A stretch of DNA of 64,000 nt from NCBI GenBank assembly GCA_020060215.1, contig JAGVAP010000104.1, positions 1 through 64,000 of the forward strand, given 5' to 3'. The translations under genes and the position numbers were made by a program. Below are positions 56,653 to 64,000 of the stretch, piece after piece. The stretch comes from Deltaproteobacteria bacterium (lineage in GTDB: Bacteria > Desulfobacterota > DSM-4660 > Desulfatiglandales > HGW-15). Every line of letters starts with the position of its first letter. Positions within the stretch are counted from its first letter, which is position 1. A model generated the notes under the pieces. The model was not told the origin of the DNA, did no database searches, and saw only the letters and a program-made list of their open reading frames with translations.

Positions 56653-57795
56653 TCAGGCCAGAAGACTCCTGGAGATGATGATCTTCTCGATCTCCTTGGT
56701 CCCTTCATAGATCTCGATGATCTTCGCATCCCGGTAAAAGCGCTGCACCGCGTACTCTCCGATGAACCCGTAGCCGCCGTGGATCTGCAGCGCCTCGTCC
56801 GCCACGCGCACCGCCGTCTCCCCCGCGTACCACTTGGCCATGGCGGTCAGCTTGTGGTCGGGCTTTCCCTTGTCCGCCCTGAAGGCGGCCTCATAGACGA
56901 GGTTCCTGGCAGCCTGGATGCGGGTCGCCATCTCCGCGAGCTTGAACTGCGTGGCCTGGAACGAGCTGAGGGGGTGGCCGAACTGTTCGCGTCCTCGGGC
57001 ATGCTTGATGGCCAGTTCCATGGCCCCCTGGGCAATGCCGACGCCTTCGGCCCCGACATGGATCCGGGTGCGGTTGAAGAACTCCATGAACTGGTAGAAC
57101 CCCATCCCCTCCTCGCCGACGAGATGGTCCACGGGCACGCGGACGTCCCTGAAATAGAGCTCTGCCGTATCGGAGGCGCGGATGCCCAGCTTGTTGTGGA
57201 TCTTGGTGGACTCGAACCCCTGACGGTCCCTCTCGACCAGGATCACGCTGTGCCTCCGGTGCCTGGAGGGGTTTTCCGGGTGCGTCAGGCAGATCACCGC
57301 GAACCAGCTTCCGACGGTCCCGTTGGTGATGAACATCTTGTTGCCGTTGATCACATACTCGCTGCCGTCCTTGACGGCCGACGTCACGATCGCGGAGACG
57401 TCGCTCCCCGCGTTGGGTTCCGTGATGGCAGACCCCATCACCGCTTCCCCCTTGATGAGGGGAGGAAGAAACCGCGCTTTCTGCTCTTTCGTGCCGTAGA
57501 GGAGGATCATGTCCGCTCCGAAGGTGGCCGCGGCCAGGACGGACCCCAGGCCCGGGTCCACCCGCCAGAACTCCTCGTTGACCAAACACTTTTCCAGGTA
57601 CCCGTATCCGCTCCCGCCGTACTCCTCGGGCAGGCTGATCCCCACGAACCCGAGATCGGCGGCCTTCTTGACCAGCCCCTGCGGGTACCTCTCCTCCCGA
57701 TCGCACGCCTCGGCAAGCTCCGGGAACTCGCCCTCCGCAAACTCCCTGGCCGCCTTCCTGATATCCAACTGGTCCTTGTTCAGATCAAAATCCAT
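56653..57795 (-). CDS. acyl-CoA dehydrogenase
   Basis: A 380-residue acyl-CoA dehydrogenase. N-terminal helical domain from MDFDLNKDQLDIRKAAREFA, FAD/substrate loops AITEPNAGSDVSAI and WFAVICLTHPEN, ETF-binding helical C-domain with GREQFGHPLSSFQATQFKLA, and the catalytic-base region near YAVQRFYRDAKIIEIYEGTK (Glu). It should oxidise an acyl-CoA with ETF as acceptor, for example in beta-oxidation or amino-acid degradation. GGAGG lies 5 nt before ATG 57795. It is monocistronic on the minus strand between birA and a large intergenic region. Substrate chain length cannot be read from sequence. Confidence 0.95.
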   Translation of the reverse strand: MDFDLNKDQLDIRKAAREFAEGEFPELAEACDREERYPQGLVKKAADLGFVGISLPEEYGGSGYGYLEKCLVNEEFWRVDPGLGSVLAAATFGADMILLYGTKEQKARFLPPLIKGEAVMGSAITEPNAGSDVSAIVTSAVKDGSEYVINGNKMFITNGTVGSWFAVICLTHPENPSRHRRHSVILVERDRQGFESTKIHNKLGIRASDTAELYFRDVRVPVDHLVGEEGMGFYQFMEFFNRTRIHVGAEGVGIAQGAMELAIKHARGREQFGHPLSSFQATQFKLAEMATRIQAARNLVYEAAFRADKGKPDHKLTAMAKWYAGETAVRVADEALQIHGGYGFIGEYAVQRFYRDAKIIEIYEGTKEIEKIIISRSLLA

Positions 57796-58398
57796 CTCCG
57801 CCTCCATGAGCCCCACCTGGGTAGAAAGCCAGGGCCTACCGTTTCCCTCTTTATCATCTTATCGTCCCCACGATACTACCACCGTCCCGGCGCTTTTTGC
57901 CTTATCGTTCCCGCGCTCCCGCGTGGGCGCGAAACCCGGACGCTCCAGCGTCCCGTTCCCAGGCCGGACTTGGAGACGAAAAGCTCTTTGCCTTTTTCCG
58001 TCGTCCCGGTGGAAACCGGGATCCAGGGCTGAAGTATGAAGGCTCTCAAGTCGGTTCAATCGCTAAGCCTACAGATCAGGGATATCTTGTCAAGAGAGGA
58101 TGTCATAGCGTGGAATCAGGAGGCTGGCGCAAGGTGAAGAGAATGGGAGGCCAGCCGCCCGGCCGAACATCCCGAGCGCTCAAGCTCACATGCGCCGGCA
58201 TCCGCACGCATGGACCAGGCCTTGCGTTCCCACGAGGGAGCATGGGAACGATGGGGCTCGCGGGGGAGCCGGCTGACCGCTGGCTCGACCCGGGGTTATT
58301 GACACCGGGCCGGTTTGGAGTCATTCTGGTGAAAGAGATGCCTCTCAGCATGCCAGCCCTTTTGCCGCCTTGTTTCTCATAGAAAAAGGAGGTATGCA
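57796..58398. other. 603-base intergenic region with repeat relics
   Basis: No convincing gene. It holds two copies of a GTTCCC...GGGAACG-type palindrome (around 57907-57951 and 58219-58252, family D), and a GTCCCGGTGGAAACCGGGAT element (about 57999), a class of intergenic repeat common in this group. It also includes the start region of the zinc-ribbon gene with AAGGAGGT. Confidence 0.6.
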
Positions 58399-58563
58399 AT
58401 GCCAACCTGCGAACCTCTCTACGTGAAGTGCAACAAGTCCTTTTCCCTGATTCTCGCCATCTCGGAGTACGAGAAGAAGGATGTCCGCTGTCCCGAGTGC
58501 GGGGGTTCGGATGTCAGACAACAGACAACTTCGTTCCAGACAGAGACTTCCAGGGAAAGCTGA
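58399..58563 (+). CDS. small zinc-ribbon protein (FmdB-like)
   Basis: A 54-residue protein with a C-terminal CPEC pair (residues 31-34) and N-terminal cysteines 4 and 11 (CEPLYVKCNK), forming a likely zinc ribbon related to FmdB-type regulators, although the usual first CxxC is split. The middle is LILAISEYEKKDVR. AAGGAGGT lies 5 nt before the ATG, which makes translation very likely. It ends 27 bases before the first possible start of the patatin-like gene, but may be independent. Function is unknown; such proteins often bind zinc and regulate or scaffold. Confidence 0.75.
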   Translation: MPTCEPLYVKCNKSFSLILAISEYEKKDVRCPECGGSDVRQQTTSFQTETSRES

Positions 58564-58674
58564 CGTCTTCACCCATGGTCGGGTTTCTATATGGCTGGTC
58601 TCCTTTTTCGGAGGATTGGAAAAAGGTGGAGATTGCAGGGGGAGGGGGTTGTCCAGGGAGCGGAGAAATCGAAG

Positions 58675-59562
58675 GTGCCGGAAATCGGGATGATCCTGGA
58701 AGGGGGCGGGATGCGCGCCGGCTTCGTGGCCGGGGCGCTCATGGCCTTGGCGGACCACGGCATTACGGCCTTCAATACGGCCCTGGCCGTCTCGGCGAGC
58801 GTTCCGACGCTGGCCTACTTTGTGGCCGGGCAGCGGCTCGAGATGGAAAGGGTGTGGCGCGAGGAACTGAATACGCCCAGGCTGGTGCGGTACCGGAACA
58901 TCCCTGCAGCATCTTTGGCGCTCGCTGTCAGACGGCCGGTGCTCGACATCGACTACCTGGTCTACAACGTATTCAGGGAGAAATACCCCCTCGACATGAA
59001 CAGGCTCCTCGCCTCCCGTACGAATTGCCTGTTCGCCGTCACCAGGGCCCCGGAGTGCTGTCTGACGTTTCTGGGACCCGAAGACGCGGACATCTACGAC
59101 ATCTTCAAGGCGGCCCTCGCGGTTCCGGGCGCCTACCCGGAGCCCGCCTGCGTGGGAGGGTGCGAATACGTGGACGGCGGCACGGTCAATCCGCTCCCCG
59201 CCAGGCGCTTGCTCGAGTACGGGGTGAAGAGGATCGTTGCCGTCCTTTCCAGCCCGCTGGACTGCAAGCACGAGCCTCCAAATGTTCTGGAGCGGATCGC
59301 GCTCTGGCGGTATTTGAAGCGGTATGATTGGATGCTGGACAAGCTGCTTCTTGCAGCCCGGACCTTTAACGATGAAGTCGACTACCTGGAGCGCATGGCG
59401 GGCGCAGCTCCTCCCCGGTCCCTGATCGTGTCACCTGAGAAAATGCCGCCCGCGGGGTTCATCACCAGAGACGGCAGGAAGATCAACAAGACCGTGGACA
59501 TCGGTTACCGGACCGCGGAAACCCGCATAGAAGAGATCAGGGCGTATATGGATGGGAACTGA
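58675..59562 (+). CDS. patatin-like phospholipase family protein
   Basis: A 295-residue patatin-fold protein (starting at GTG 58675; ATG 58591 gives a 28-residue extension without a ribosome-binding site). Landmarks: oxyanion loop ILEGGGMRAGFVAGALMALA (about 7-26), nucleophile region TALAVSASVPT (about 38-48; canonical GxSxG, here A-x-S-x-S, so the flanking glycines are lost), catalytic-dyad Asp in CEYVDGGTVNPLPA (DGG). It resembles the bacterial YjjU/RssA-like group. No signal peptide or membrane segment. Lipase activity is plausible but weakened by the changed nucleophile elbow. GGAG precedes the GTG by 9 nt. Confidence 0.85.
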   Translation: MPEIGMILEGGGMRAGFVAGALMALADHGITAFNTALAVSASVPTLAYFVAGQRLEMERVWREELNTPRLVRYRNIPAASLALAVRRPVLDIDYLVYNVFREKYPLDMNRLLASRTNCLFAVTRAPECCLTFLGPEDADIYDIFKAALAVPGAYPEPACVGGCEYVDGGTVNPLPARRLLEYGVKRIVAVLSSPLDCKHEPPNVLERIALWRYLKRYDWMLDKLLLAARTFNDEVDYLERMAGAAPPRSLIVSPEKMPPAGFITRDGRKINKTVDIGYRTAETRIEEIRAYMDGN

Positions 59563-60078
59563 GGGCCCTACCATGCAGGTCGTCCTAGGCTACCTCAGTC
59601 CCGCCTTGCGCAGCGACGCTATGTACCCATCCACGAAAGCCTGTCCTTGTAGGTAAGGGTCCTGGCGAAATGTTCCAATGAAAATGTCCGGGCGGGCTCC
59701 GCAGAATTGCAGGAGGTCTTCACAGGGACGGACGTGGCTGTGGGAGCGGCCGGAAGGGAGATGCCGTTAAGGCATCCTTTGCCATTATGGATCGATCCCC
59801 AGGAGCCCCCGCGGCCACGGCGTCCCGGCGCGAAAGTCCGGTCGCGCCTGATCAGCTTGCGGCCGGATGGTGCCCTGAAAGCGGGCGGGCCCCCGGGATA
59901 CGGATAGTCGCGCCCGTCAGACGATCGCACAAACGGTCCTAACGACCTCGCTCCAGCACGGTATGCTCGCGGGTCTTCCTGGCCGGATAGATCTCAGAGA
60001 CCTCCCCCGGAATCTATCCCGCGCCGGGCACGGGAGTCGGCAGGACCATGTGGGGACACGACTTGAAGAGGGATACGC
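59563..60078. other. 516-base region without recognised gene
   Basis: Contains scattered short open frames with arginine/proline-rich translations that look non-coding. No repeat with another copy in the window and no promoter with a clear consensus were recognised. Possible remnant or regulatory sequence. Confidence 0.5.
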
Positions 60079-60291
60079 TTATTGGGAGGGTTTTGCTTTC
60101 CTGGCGGGTTTTTTCTTTTCGGGCTCTTCTTGTTTCGGTTTGCACGATCTTGCAAGCATTGCCTGACAAATACCACACTGTCCTTCAATCAGTCCGTGTT
60201 TGCACCTGCTCATATTGCTCATTACCTCAGCTTTCCTTTCTGGATTTGCCGGGCGGAAGTACCCGCACCGGCACTGATTCGGGGTCTCCAT
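60079..60291 (-). CDS. small Cys-rich, possibly zinc-binding protein
   Basis: A 70-residue frame with CRCGYFRPANP near the start and CKHGLIEGQCGICQ in the middle: four or more cysteines plus a histidine in a zinc-binding-like arrangement, then a Lys/Pro-rich tail (KKKPARKAKPSQ). A shorter start at 60222 or 60213 is possible because GAGG precedes them. It lies in the same direction as the tRNA-secG-tpiA run, downstream of their terminator. I do not recognise the family; translation is plausible but unproven. Confidence 0.45.
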   Translation of the reverse strand: METPNQCRCGYFRPANPERKAEVMSNMSRCKHGLIEGQCGICQAMLARSCKPKQEEPEKKKPARKAKPSQ

Positions 60292-60325
60292 CCTGAATCA
60301 GCGATGGGCCCCTTTGAAGCAACCC

Positions 60326-60351
60326 GAAAAGAAGGGCCATAAACGGCCCTT
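60326..60351 (-). terminator. rho-independent terminator after tRNA-Leu
   Basis: On the minus strand AAGGGCC pairs with GGCCCTT across a six-base loop, followed by CTTTTC. It closes the tpiA-secG-tRNA-Leu transcript. Confidence 0.85.
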
Positions 60352-60367
60352 ATTCGATTTTCTTTCA

Positions 60368-60456
60368 TATGGTGCGGAAGGCGGGACTTGAACCCGCACG
60401 GGTTTTGCCCACTACCCCCTCAAGATAGCGTGTCTACCAGATTCCACCACTTCCGC
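60368..60456 (-). tRNA. tRNA-Leu (GAG anticodon), CCA encoded
   Basis: Minus strand. A complete cloverleaf with a long variable arm typical of Leu: acceptor GCGGAAG pairs with CTTCCGC, D-arm with GGAATCTGGTAGACAC, anticodon loop CTTGAGG with GAG, variable arm GTGGGCAAAACCCGTG, T-arm GGGTTCAAGTCCC, and a genomically encoded CCA at 60368-60370. It reads CUU/CUC leucine codons. It is 12 bases after the secG stop. Confidence 0.95.
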
Positions 60457-60468
60457 ATCGGATCACCC

Positions 60469-60810
60469 CTACTGTTTCTCCGGGGCGGCCGGGGCCGCCG
60501 GAGGTGCCGGAGCGGCCGGAGCGCTTTCGGTCTGGGAGGGTACGGGCGGGGGTCCGCTTACCCCTTTCATCACCGAGCTGGGGCCCTTCCCAAACATGAG
60601 AGCAAGGATGAGGGAGGTGAACATGAATACGATGGCCGCCGCAGCGGTAAGCTTGCTCAGAAAAGGTGCTGCTCCGGTGCTTCCAAAGATCGTCTGGCTG
60701 GTGCCTCCAAAGGCCGCCCCCATACTCGCGCCTTTTCCCTTCTGAAGGAGGACGATCAGGATGAGGGCGATGCACGCCACGACATGAATAAGGATAAATA
60801 TCAGTCTCAT
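60469..60810 (-). CDS. secG: preprotein translocase subunit SecG
   Basis: A 113-residue SecG with two helices (LIFILIHVVACIALILIVLL about residues 3-22; LTAAAAIVFMFTSLILALMF about 52-72) and the family loop GKGASMGAAFGGTSQTIFGS between them. The C-terminal tail is long and Pro/Ala-rich (SQTESAPAAPAPPAAP). It boosts SecYEG translocation. Start at ATG 60810; an upstream extension is not SecG-like. It follows tpiA (about 120 bases) and precedes tRNA-Leu, a common bacterial arrangement. Confidence 0.95.
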   Translation of the reverse strand: MRLIFILIHVVACIALILIVLLQKGKGASMGAAFGGTSQTIFGSTGAAPFLSKLTAAAAIVFMFTSLILALMFGKGPSSVMKGVSGPPPVPSQTESAPAAPAPPAAPAAPEKQ

Positions 60811-60928
60811 GATCTTCTTTCCGATGAATCGAGGAGCGGCCGTTCGCCGCTCAAAAGTCATCTGACGATGATACCAGAAAATGGTACGATTGCAATCAGT
60901 TTCTCTGCCGAAATCATGGCTGGAGTTT

Positions 60929-61693
60929 TCACCCTCCAAATTTCACGATGGGGACAAAACTCTGGGCCTTGAGGCTCGCCCCGCCCACCAGGGCCCCGTC
61001 GATATCCCCCATCCCCATCAGCTCAGCCACGTTCTCCGGCTTGACACTCCCACCGTAGAGGATCCTGATCTCCGAAGCGACGGACCCGAATGTCTCACCA
61101 AGCCATTTCCGGATGTGGAGATGGACTTCCTGGGCCTGCTGCGGCGTGGCCGTCTTGCCTGTTCCGATGGCCCACACCGGCTCATAGGCGAGGATGAGGG
61201 AAGGGGGCAGGGAGTTCTTCTGAACGAGCCCCTTCATGGACTCCCGCAGCTGCTCTTCGATCACCTCGAAGGTGCGGCCCTTCTCCCTCTCTTCAAGGGT
61301 CTCTCCGATGCAGAGGATGGGGACCAGGCCGGCCTGAAGGGCGGAGCCGAGCTTTCGATCGATCATCTCGTTGGTCTCCCCGAAGAGGGTCCTCCTCTCG
61401 GAATGGCCCAGGATGACGTGGGAGCAACCCGCATCCACCAGCATGGAAGGGGAGATCTCTCCGGTAAACGCGCCGCCCGACTCCCAGTGCATGTTCTGTC
61501 CGCCGAGAAGCATCCGGGTCCCGGCAATCGCCTCCTTCACTGCTCCGAGGGCGGTAAAAGGGGGCGCGACGAGCACATCCACGTCCAGGACGTCGGCCGT
61601 TTCCTTGAGGATGGACTTGGCCAGGGCCGCCGATTCCCCCCGGTTCAGGTTCATCTTCCAATTTCCCGCGATCATAGGTCTGCGCTCACTCAC
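60929..61693 (-). CDS. tpiA: triosephosphate isomerase
   Basis: A 254-residue TIM barrel. Active-site landmarks: Asn/Lys in AGNWKMNL (about 9-16), electrophilic His in VILGHSERRTLFGET (about 95), catalytic Glu in AYEPVWAIGTGKTATPQQAQ (about 168; loop 6) and phosphate-binding YGGSVKPEN (about 210) and GALVGGASL (about 234). It interconverts DHAP and GAP. The start codon is GTG at 61693 with GGAGGTGAGGA directly before it. gap (51976) is in the same window but in a different transcription unit. Confidence 0.97.
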   Translation of the reverse strand: MSERRPMIAGNWKMNLNRGESAALAKSILKETADVLDVDVLVAPPFTALGAVKEAIAGTRMLLGGQNMHWESGGAFTGEISPSMLVDAGCSHVILGHSERRTLFGETNEMIDRKLGSALQAGLVPILCIGETLEEREKGRTFEVIEEQLRESMKGLVQKNSLPPSLILAYEPVWAIGTGKTATPQQAQEVHLHIRKWLGETFGSVASEIRILYGGSVKPENVAELMGMGDIDGALVGGASLKAQSFVPIVKFGG

Positions 61694-61795
61694 TCCTCAC
61701 CTCCGATCGTCCAGGTGAAAGCCTCTCCACAGAGGGGGGATCTCGCGGTTTCGGGAGAAAGGCCCTCACAGAAATGGTTGGAATCTCCCTTTTTC

Positions 61796-62260
61796 TCAAG
61801 CTCCGCTGTTCAGGCTGAGGGTCATGAGGATGGCGTCCTCGTTGGTGTCCCGATAGTAAAGCGGCCTTCGACCCACGGCGGCAAAACCCAGCCTCTCATA
61901 AAGTCTCTGCGCGGTGAGGTTGGACGTCCTCACCTCCAGCCAGATCTCTTGCACCTCCCTTGAGATCCCGACCCGGATCATCTCCCTGAGGAGGTGTTCC
62001 CCGATCCCCCTCCCCCTCTTTTCAGGACGGACCGCGATATTGATCAACTGGATCTTATGGTCGAAAACCCAGAAGCAGATATACCCCTCAGCCTCCCCCT
62101 GCTCGTCCATGGCCAGCCATATGTTGGAGACAGGGTTCCGCGCCTCCTGGATAAAGGCCTCGGCGCTCCAGGGGGAGATGAAAGACGCCCTTTCGATCTC
62201 CTGAATTGAACCCAGGTAGGAATGGACATTCTCCCGGGTGACGGTGACAATGGAAGTCAC
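61796..62260 (-). CDS. rimI: RimI-like ribosomal-protein-alanine N-acetyltransferase
   Basis: A 154-residue GNAT acetyltransferase. The acetyl-CoA-binding signature is VRPEKRGRGIGEHLLREMIR (motif A, R/Q-x-x-G-x-G/A), after the strand LINIAV. The C-terminal RLYERLGFAAVGRRPLYYRD is characteristic of RimI (bS18 acetylation). The start codon is GTG at 62260, overlapping the EIIA stop, so it is coupled to the PTS gene. Acetylation of ribosomal protein S18 is the usual role, with other substrates possible. Confidence 0.93.
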   Translation of the reverse strand: MTSIVTVTRENVHSYLGSIQEIERASFISPWSAEAFIQEARNPVSNIWLAMDEQGEAEGYICFWVFDHKIQLINIAVRPEKRGRGIGEHLLREMIRVGISREVQEIWLEVRTSNLTAQRLYERLGFAAVGRRPLYYRDTNEDAILMTLSLNSGA

Positions 62261-62658
62261 ACGGACTCCAGGAGCCTGCTCGTCAGGGCTATGCCTGTCT
62301 TGCCCGCCTCCAGGGCCTTTTCCGCGACCTCGCTGAGCTTCAGGCTGTTGCGCGCCTGAACAATGGCAATGATCATGGGGAGATTGACGCCCGTCAACAC
62401 CTCCACCTTTTCCTTCTTGAGGAAGGAGAGACTGAGGTTGGATGGGGTGCCTCCGAACATATCCGTCAGGATGATCACACCGTTTCCGCTGTCCAGCGCA
62501 GTGACCTTGGAGGCGATTTCGCTTCGCAACCCCTCACTTCCGGTGGTCTCCACGACCGGTATGGTGGCCGCGGCCTCGATTCTCCCCACAATGAACTCGG
62601 CGGCGTTCAACAATTCCTTCCCAAGATCGCAATGAGTGACGATGAGCAGTCCTATCAT
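62257..62658 (-). CDS. PTS mannose-type EIIA domain protein
   Basis: A 133-residue EIIA of the mannose/fructose-sorbose family. The phospho-His is in GLLIVTHCDLGKELLNAAEF (His about residue 8), followed by the alpha/beta core (VIILTDMFGGTPSNLSLSFL, about 58-77) with the conserved DMFGGTP. The ATG at 62658 is chosen at the beginning of the domain. No sugar permease is near; it sits between ptsN and rimI, so it belongs to a regulatory phospho-transfer set, probably reading EI/HPr-P status. Confidence 0.93.
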   Translation of the reverse strand: MIGLLIVTHCDLGKELLNAAEFIVGRIEAAATIPVVETTGSEGLRSEIASKVTALDSGNGVIILTDMFGGTPSNLSLSFLKKEKVEVLTGVNLPMIIAIVQARNSLKLSEVAEKALEAGKTGIALTSRLLESV

Positions 62659-62692
62659 GAAGTCACCGATGCCCTTTCGGAAGCGATTTGGT

Positions 62693-63154
62693 TTAGAACT
62701 CCTCGTCATTCTGGATGATGGTCCGGTAGATCTCTTCCCTGGAAGAGGCCTCCATCAGCGTCTTACGGAATGCACTGTTCTTGAGGATCTTCGCGATCCT
62801 CGCGAGGGCCTTCAAATGGATGCTTGCAGAGTTCTCGGGTGCCACGAGCAGGAAGAACAGATAGGCAGGCGCTCCATCCATGGAATCGAAATCCAGCCCC
62901 TTCCGGCTTCGTCCGAAAGAGATGATCGGCTGATCGATCCCCTGAAACTTTCCATGGGGAATAGCTACCCCATCTCCGATACCGGTGCTCCCGAGCCTCT
63001 CCCTCTCGAGCAGCACTTTCACGAGCGAACTCTTTTCGAGGGAGGCGTCATGGCCCGTGATGACCTCTGAGAGCTCCTCGAGGACCTCCTTCTTGTCTCT
63101 TGCCTTCAACTCGACCAGGATATGGTCTTCGTCCAACATGTCCGACAATTTCAT
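62693..63154 (-). CDS. ptsN: nitrogen-PTS EIIA protein PtsN
   Basis: A 153-residue EIIA-Ntr/fructose-type protein. The phospho-His lies in GIGDGVAIPHGKFQ (about residues 58-71), with the further fold elements LGSTGIGDG, FFLLVAPENSASIHLKALAR (about 95-114). It is the regulatory PTS domain that modulates K+ homeostasis and sigma-54 functions in proteobacteria. It follows hpf directly (22 bases) and precedes the EIIA-man gene, the classic rpoN cluster order. HPr kinase and rapZ are absent from this segment. Confidence 0.94.
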   Translation of the reverse strand: MKLSDMLDEDHILVELKARDKKEVLEELSEVITGHDASLEKSSLVKVLLERERLGSTGIGDGVAIPHGKFQGIDQPIISFGRSRKGLDFDSMDGAPAYLFFLLVAPENSASIHLKALARIAKILKNSAFRKTLMEASSREEIYRTIIQNDEEF

Positions 63155-63177
63155 CTTCTTGCACCAGAAAGAACCAT

Positions 63178-63714
63178 CTAGTTGGCAGGCTCGATCAGAC
63201 CCAGATTCCCGTCCCGACGCCTGTAAATCACGTTCATCTCCTTGGTCCTGGAGTTCCTGAACGCCAGGAAATCCCTCTGGGCCATGTTCAGCTGCATGGC
63301 CGCCTCCTCCGGGTCCATGGGTTTGGAGGCCAGCTTCTCCACGATGATGGAGGGCTCCTCGGCCATCGGAGCCGTTCTCTCTTCGGCCCCTTCCTCGGGG
63401 ACCTCTTCGCTCCTGGCACTCTCCGGTCTTCTTTCCCGGATTTTGGAGCGGTGCCTCTTGAGCTGGGTCTCGATCTTGTCCGTGACCTGGTCAATGGCGG
63501 AGTAGAGATCGCCGGTCTCCTCCGCCGCCTTGATCCGCGTCCCGTCGGCGTTCAGGGTGACGTCTGCGATGTGTCTGAATTTCTCTACCTCCAGAACCAC
63601 GTGGGCCTCAATGGGGGTATCGAGGTATTTCCTCAATTTCGAAAGCTTTTCCTGGGCGTACAGCCTCAGGCTCTCGGTAGGTTCGATATGTCTGAAGGTG
63701 ACCGTGATATCCAT
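63178..63714 (-). CDS. hpf: long-form ribosome hibernation promoting factor HPF
   Basis: A 178-residue HPF. The N-terminal S30AE domain (MDITVTFRHIEPTESLRLYA ... HRSKIRERR, about 1-100) binds the ribosome between subunits. A linker (about 100-120) rich in Glu/Ala follows, then the C-terminal dimerisation domain (about 125-178: IVEKLASKPMDPEEAAMQLN ... FRNSRTKEMNVIYRRRDGNL) typical of long HPF that makes 100S ribosomes directly. It lies 66 bases after rpoN, as in many proteobacteria. Confidence 0.95.
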   Translation of the reverse strand: MDITVTFRHIEPTESLRLYAQEKLSKLRKYLDTPIEAHVVLEVEKFRHIADVTLNADGTRIKAAEETGDLYSAIDQVTDKIETQLKRHRSKIRERRPESARSEEVPEEGAEERTAPMAEEPSIIVEKLASKPMDPEEAAMQLNMAQRDFLAFRNSRTKEMNVIYRRRDGNLGLIEPAN

Positions 63715-63780
63715 AGAAACCTCTCCTCAAAGTGTTTGGACAGCATCCAAGCAGGAAAATTCGCCCCCCCCGCGCGGGGT

Positions 63781-64000
63781 TCAGTAGGGTTTCCTCCTCT
63801 TGCGGGAGGGGAGGATACCAAGAGTTTCCCTGTACTTGGCGACGGTTCGGCGGGCCACATTGATGTTGACCTTTCGCAGGAGCTCCGCCACCTCCTGGTC
63901 GCTGTACGGTCTGGCCTTGTCCTCTGATTTGATGATGGCCTTGAGCTGTTCCTTCACGCTCTCCGAAGAAACCGAATCCCCATCCAGACATTGAATAGCG
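63781..64000 (-). CDS. rpoN: RNA polymerase sigma-54 factor RpoN (C-terminal part; N-terminus beyond window)
   Basis: Only the last 72 codons are inside the window. The visible part ends with the DNA-binding region: SVKEQLKAIIKSEDKARPYS, DQEVAELLRKVNINV and the RpoN box ARRTVAKYRE, the diagnostic signature that contacts the -24 element, followed by the basic tail ILPSRKRRKPY. The remaining roughly 400 residues lie to the right. RpoN drives the -24/-12 promoter detected for zraP. It is the first gene of the run hpf-ptsN-EIIA-rimI. Confidence 0.95.
   Translation of the reverse strand, partial: AIQCLDGDSVSSESVKEQLKAIIKSEDKARPYSDQEVAELLRKVNINVARRTVAKYRETLGILPSRKRRKPY

Noticed and set aside
59619..59930. 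103-codon minus-strand frame before the small Cys-rich gene.
   Set aside because: Arg/Pro/Gly-rich translation, no ribosome-binding site and no domain; judged non-coding.
60079..60291. Treating the small Cys-rich frame as a confident gene.
   Set aside because: Kept only as a low-confidence feature: cysteine spacing is suggestive but the start and translation are unsupported.

Overview
The window is a GC-rich, gene-dense bacterial chromosome segment that looks like an anaerobic Desulfobacterota (former Deltaproteobacteria) genome, probably a sulfate-reducing or syntrophic lineage. The clues are the [4Fe-4S]-type hybrid-cluster protein with its ferredoxin partner and an HcpR-like palindrome, an AprA/FrdA-like flavoprotein pathway, HypC/HypD, an octaheme cytochrome, a predicted selenoprotein, many hybrid two-component kinases and a ZraS/ZraR/ZraP system. 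No phage, IS element, integrase or CRISPR array was seen. Several dispersed palindromic intergenic repeats are present.

Layout. 1-7428 (minus): an IclR-controlled catabolic locus with a TAXI-TRAP importer, an amidohydrolase-2 family enzyme, a small ferredoxin and two FrdA/AprA-like flavoproteins, one cut by the left edge. 7785-10670: an EamA exporter, a small coiled-coil protein, an NTF2-like protein and a PRC-barrel protein. 10771-13441 (minus): a MoxR AAA+ ATPase coupled to a large TraB/EreA/ChaN-like protein. 13726-18025 (plus): a thiol/selenol redox and metallo-enzyme block made of a thioredoxin-reductase fusion, a rhodanese/ferritin-like protein with an in-frame TGA exactly at the catalytic cysteine (probable selenocysteine), a glutaredoxin, HypC and HypD. 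18208-20987: a ferritin-like protein, a HEAT-repeat protein and an octaheme HAO-like cytochrome. 21206-28856: FtsH, a CbpM-like regulator, two histidine kinases, DnaJ and UspA. 28957-32328 (minus): the Hcp operon. 32568-35453 (minus): CopA and CopZ. 35756-39650: zraP divergent from zraSR. 39849-45932: an HPt protein, a REC-GspE-REC fusion ATPase, a stand-alone REC, and a convergent FIST-kinase pair. 46174-53043: MreB, IHF/HU, a class III nucleotide cyclase convergent with a Ser/Thr kinase carrying its own cyclic-nucleotide-binding domain, an RlpA/LysM protein and GAPDH. 53182-56451 (minus): the complete biotin operon birA-bioY-ecfA-ecfT with a BirA operator. 56653-59562: acyl-CoA dehydrogenase, a zinc ribbon and a patatin-like protein. 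60079-64000 (minus): a canonical housekeeping run rpoN-hpf-ptsN-EIIA-rimI-tpiA-secG-tRNA-Leu.

How the parts connect. Signalling and stress control dominate. Four sensor kinases, a sigma-54 activator whose target promoter can be seen upstream of zraP, and rpoN itself are all present. The items most worth following are the selenocysteine rhodanese, the receiver-flanked secretion ATPase with its HPt/kinase/FIST neighbours, the cyclase plus CNB-kinase pair, and the MoxR/TraB-like pair. All functional calls come from reading motifs; no database search was possible.
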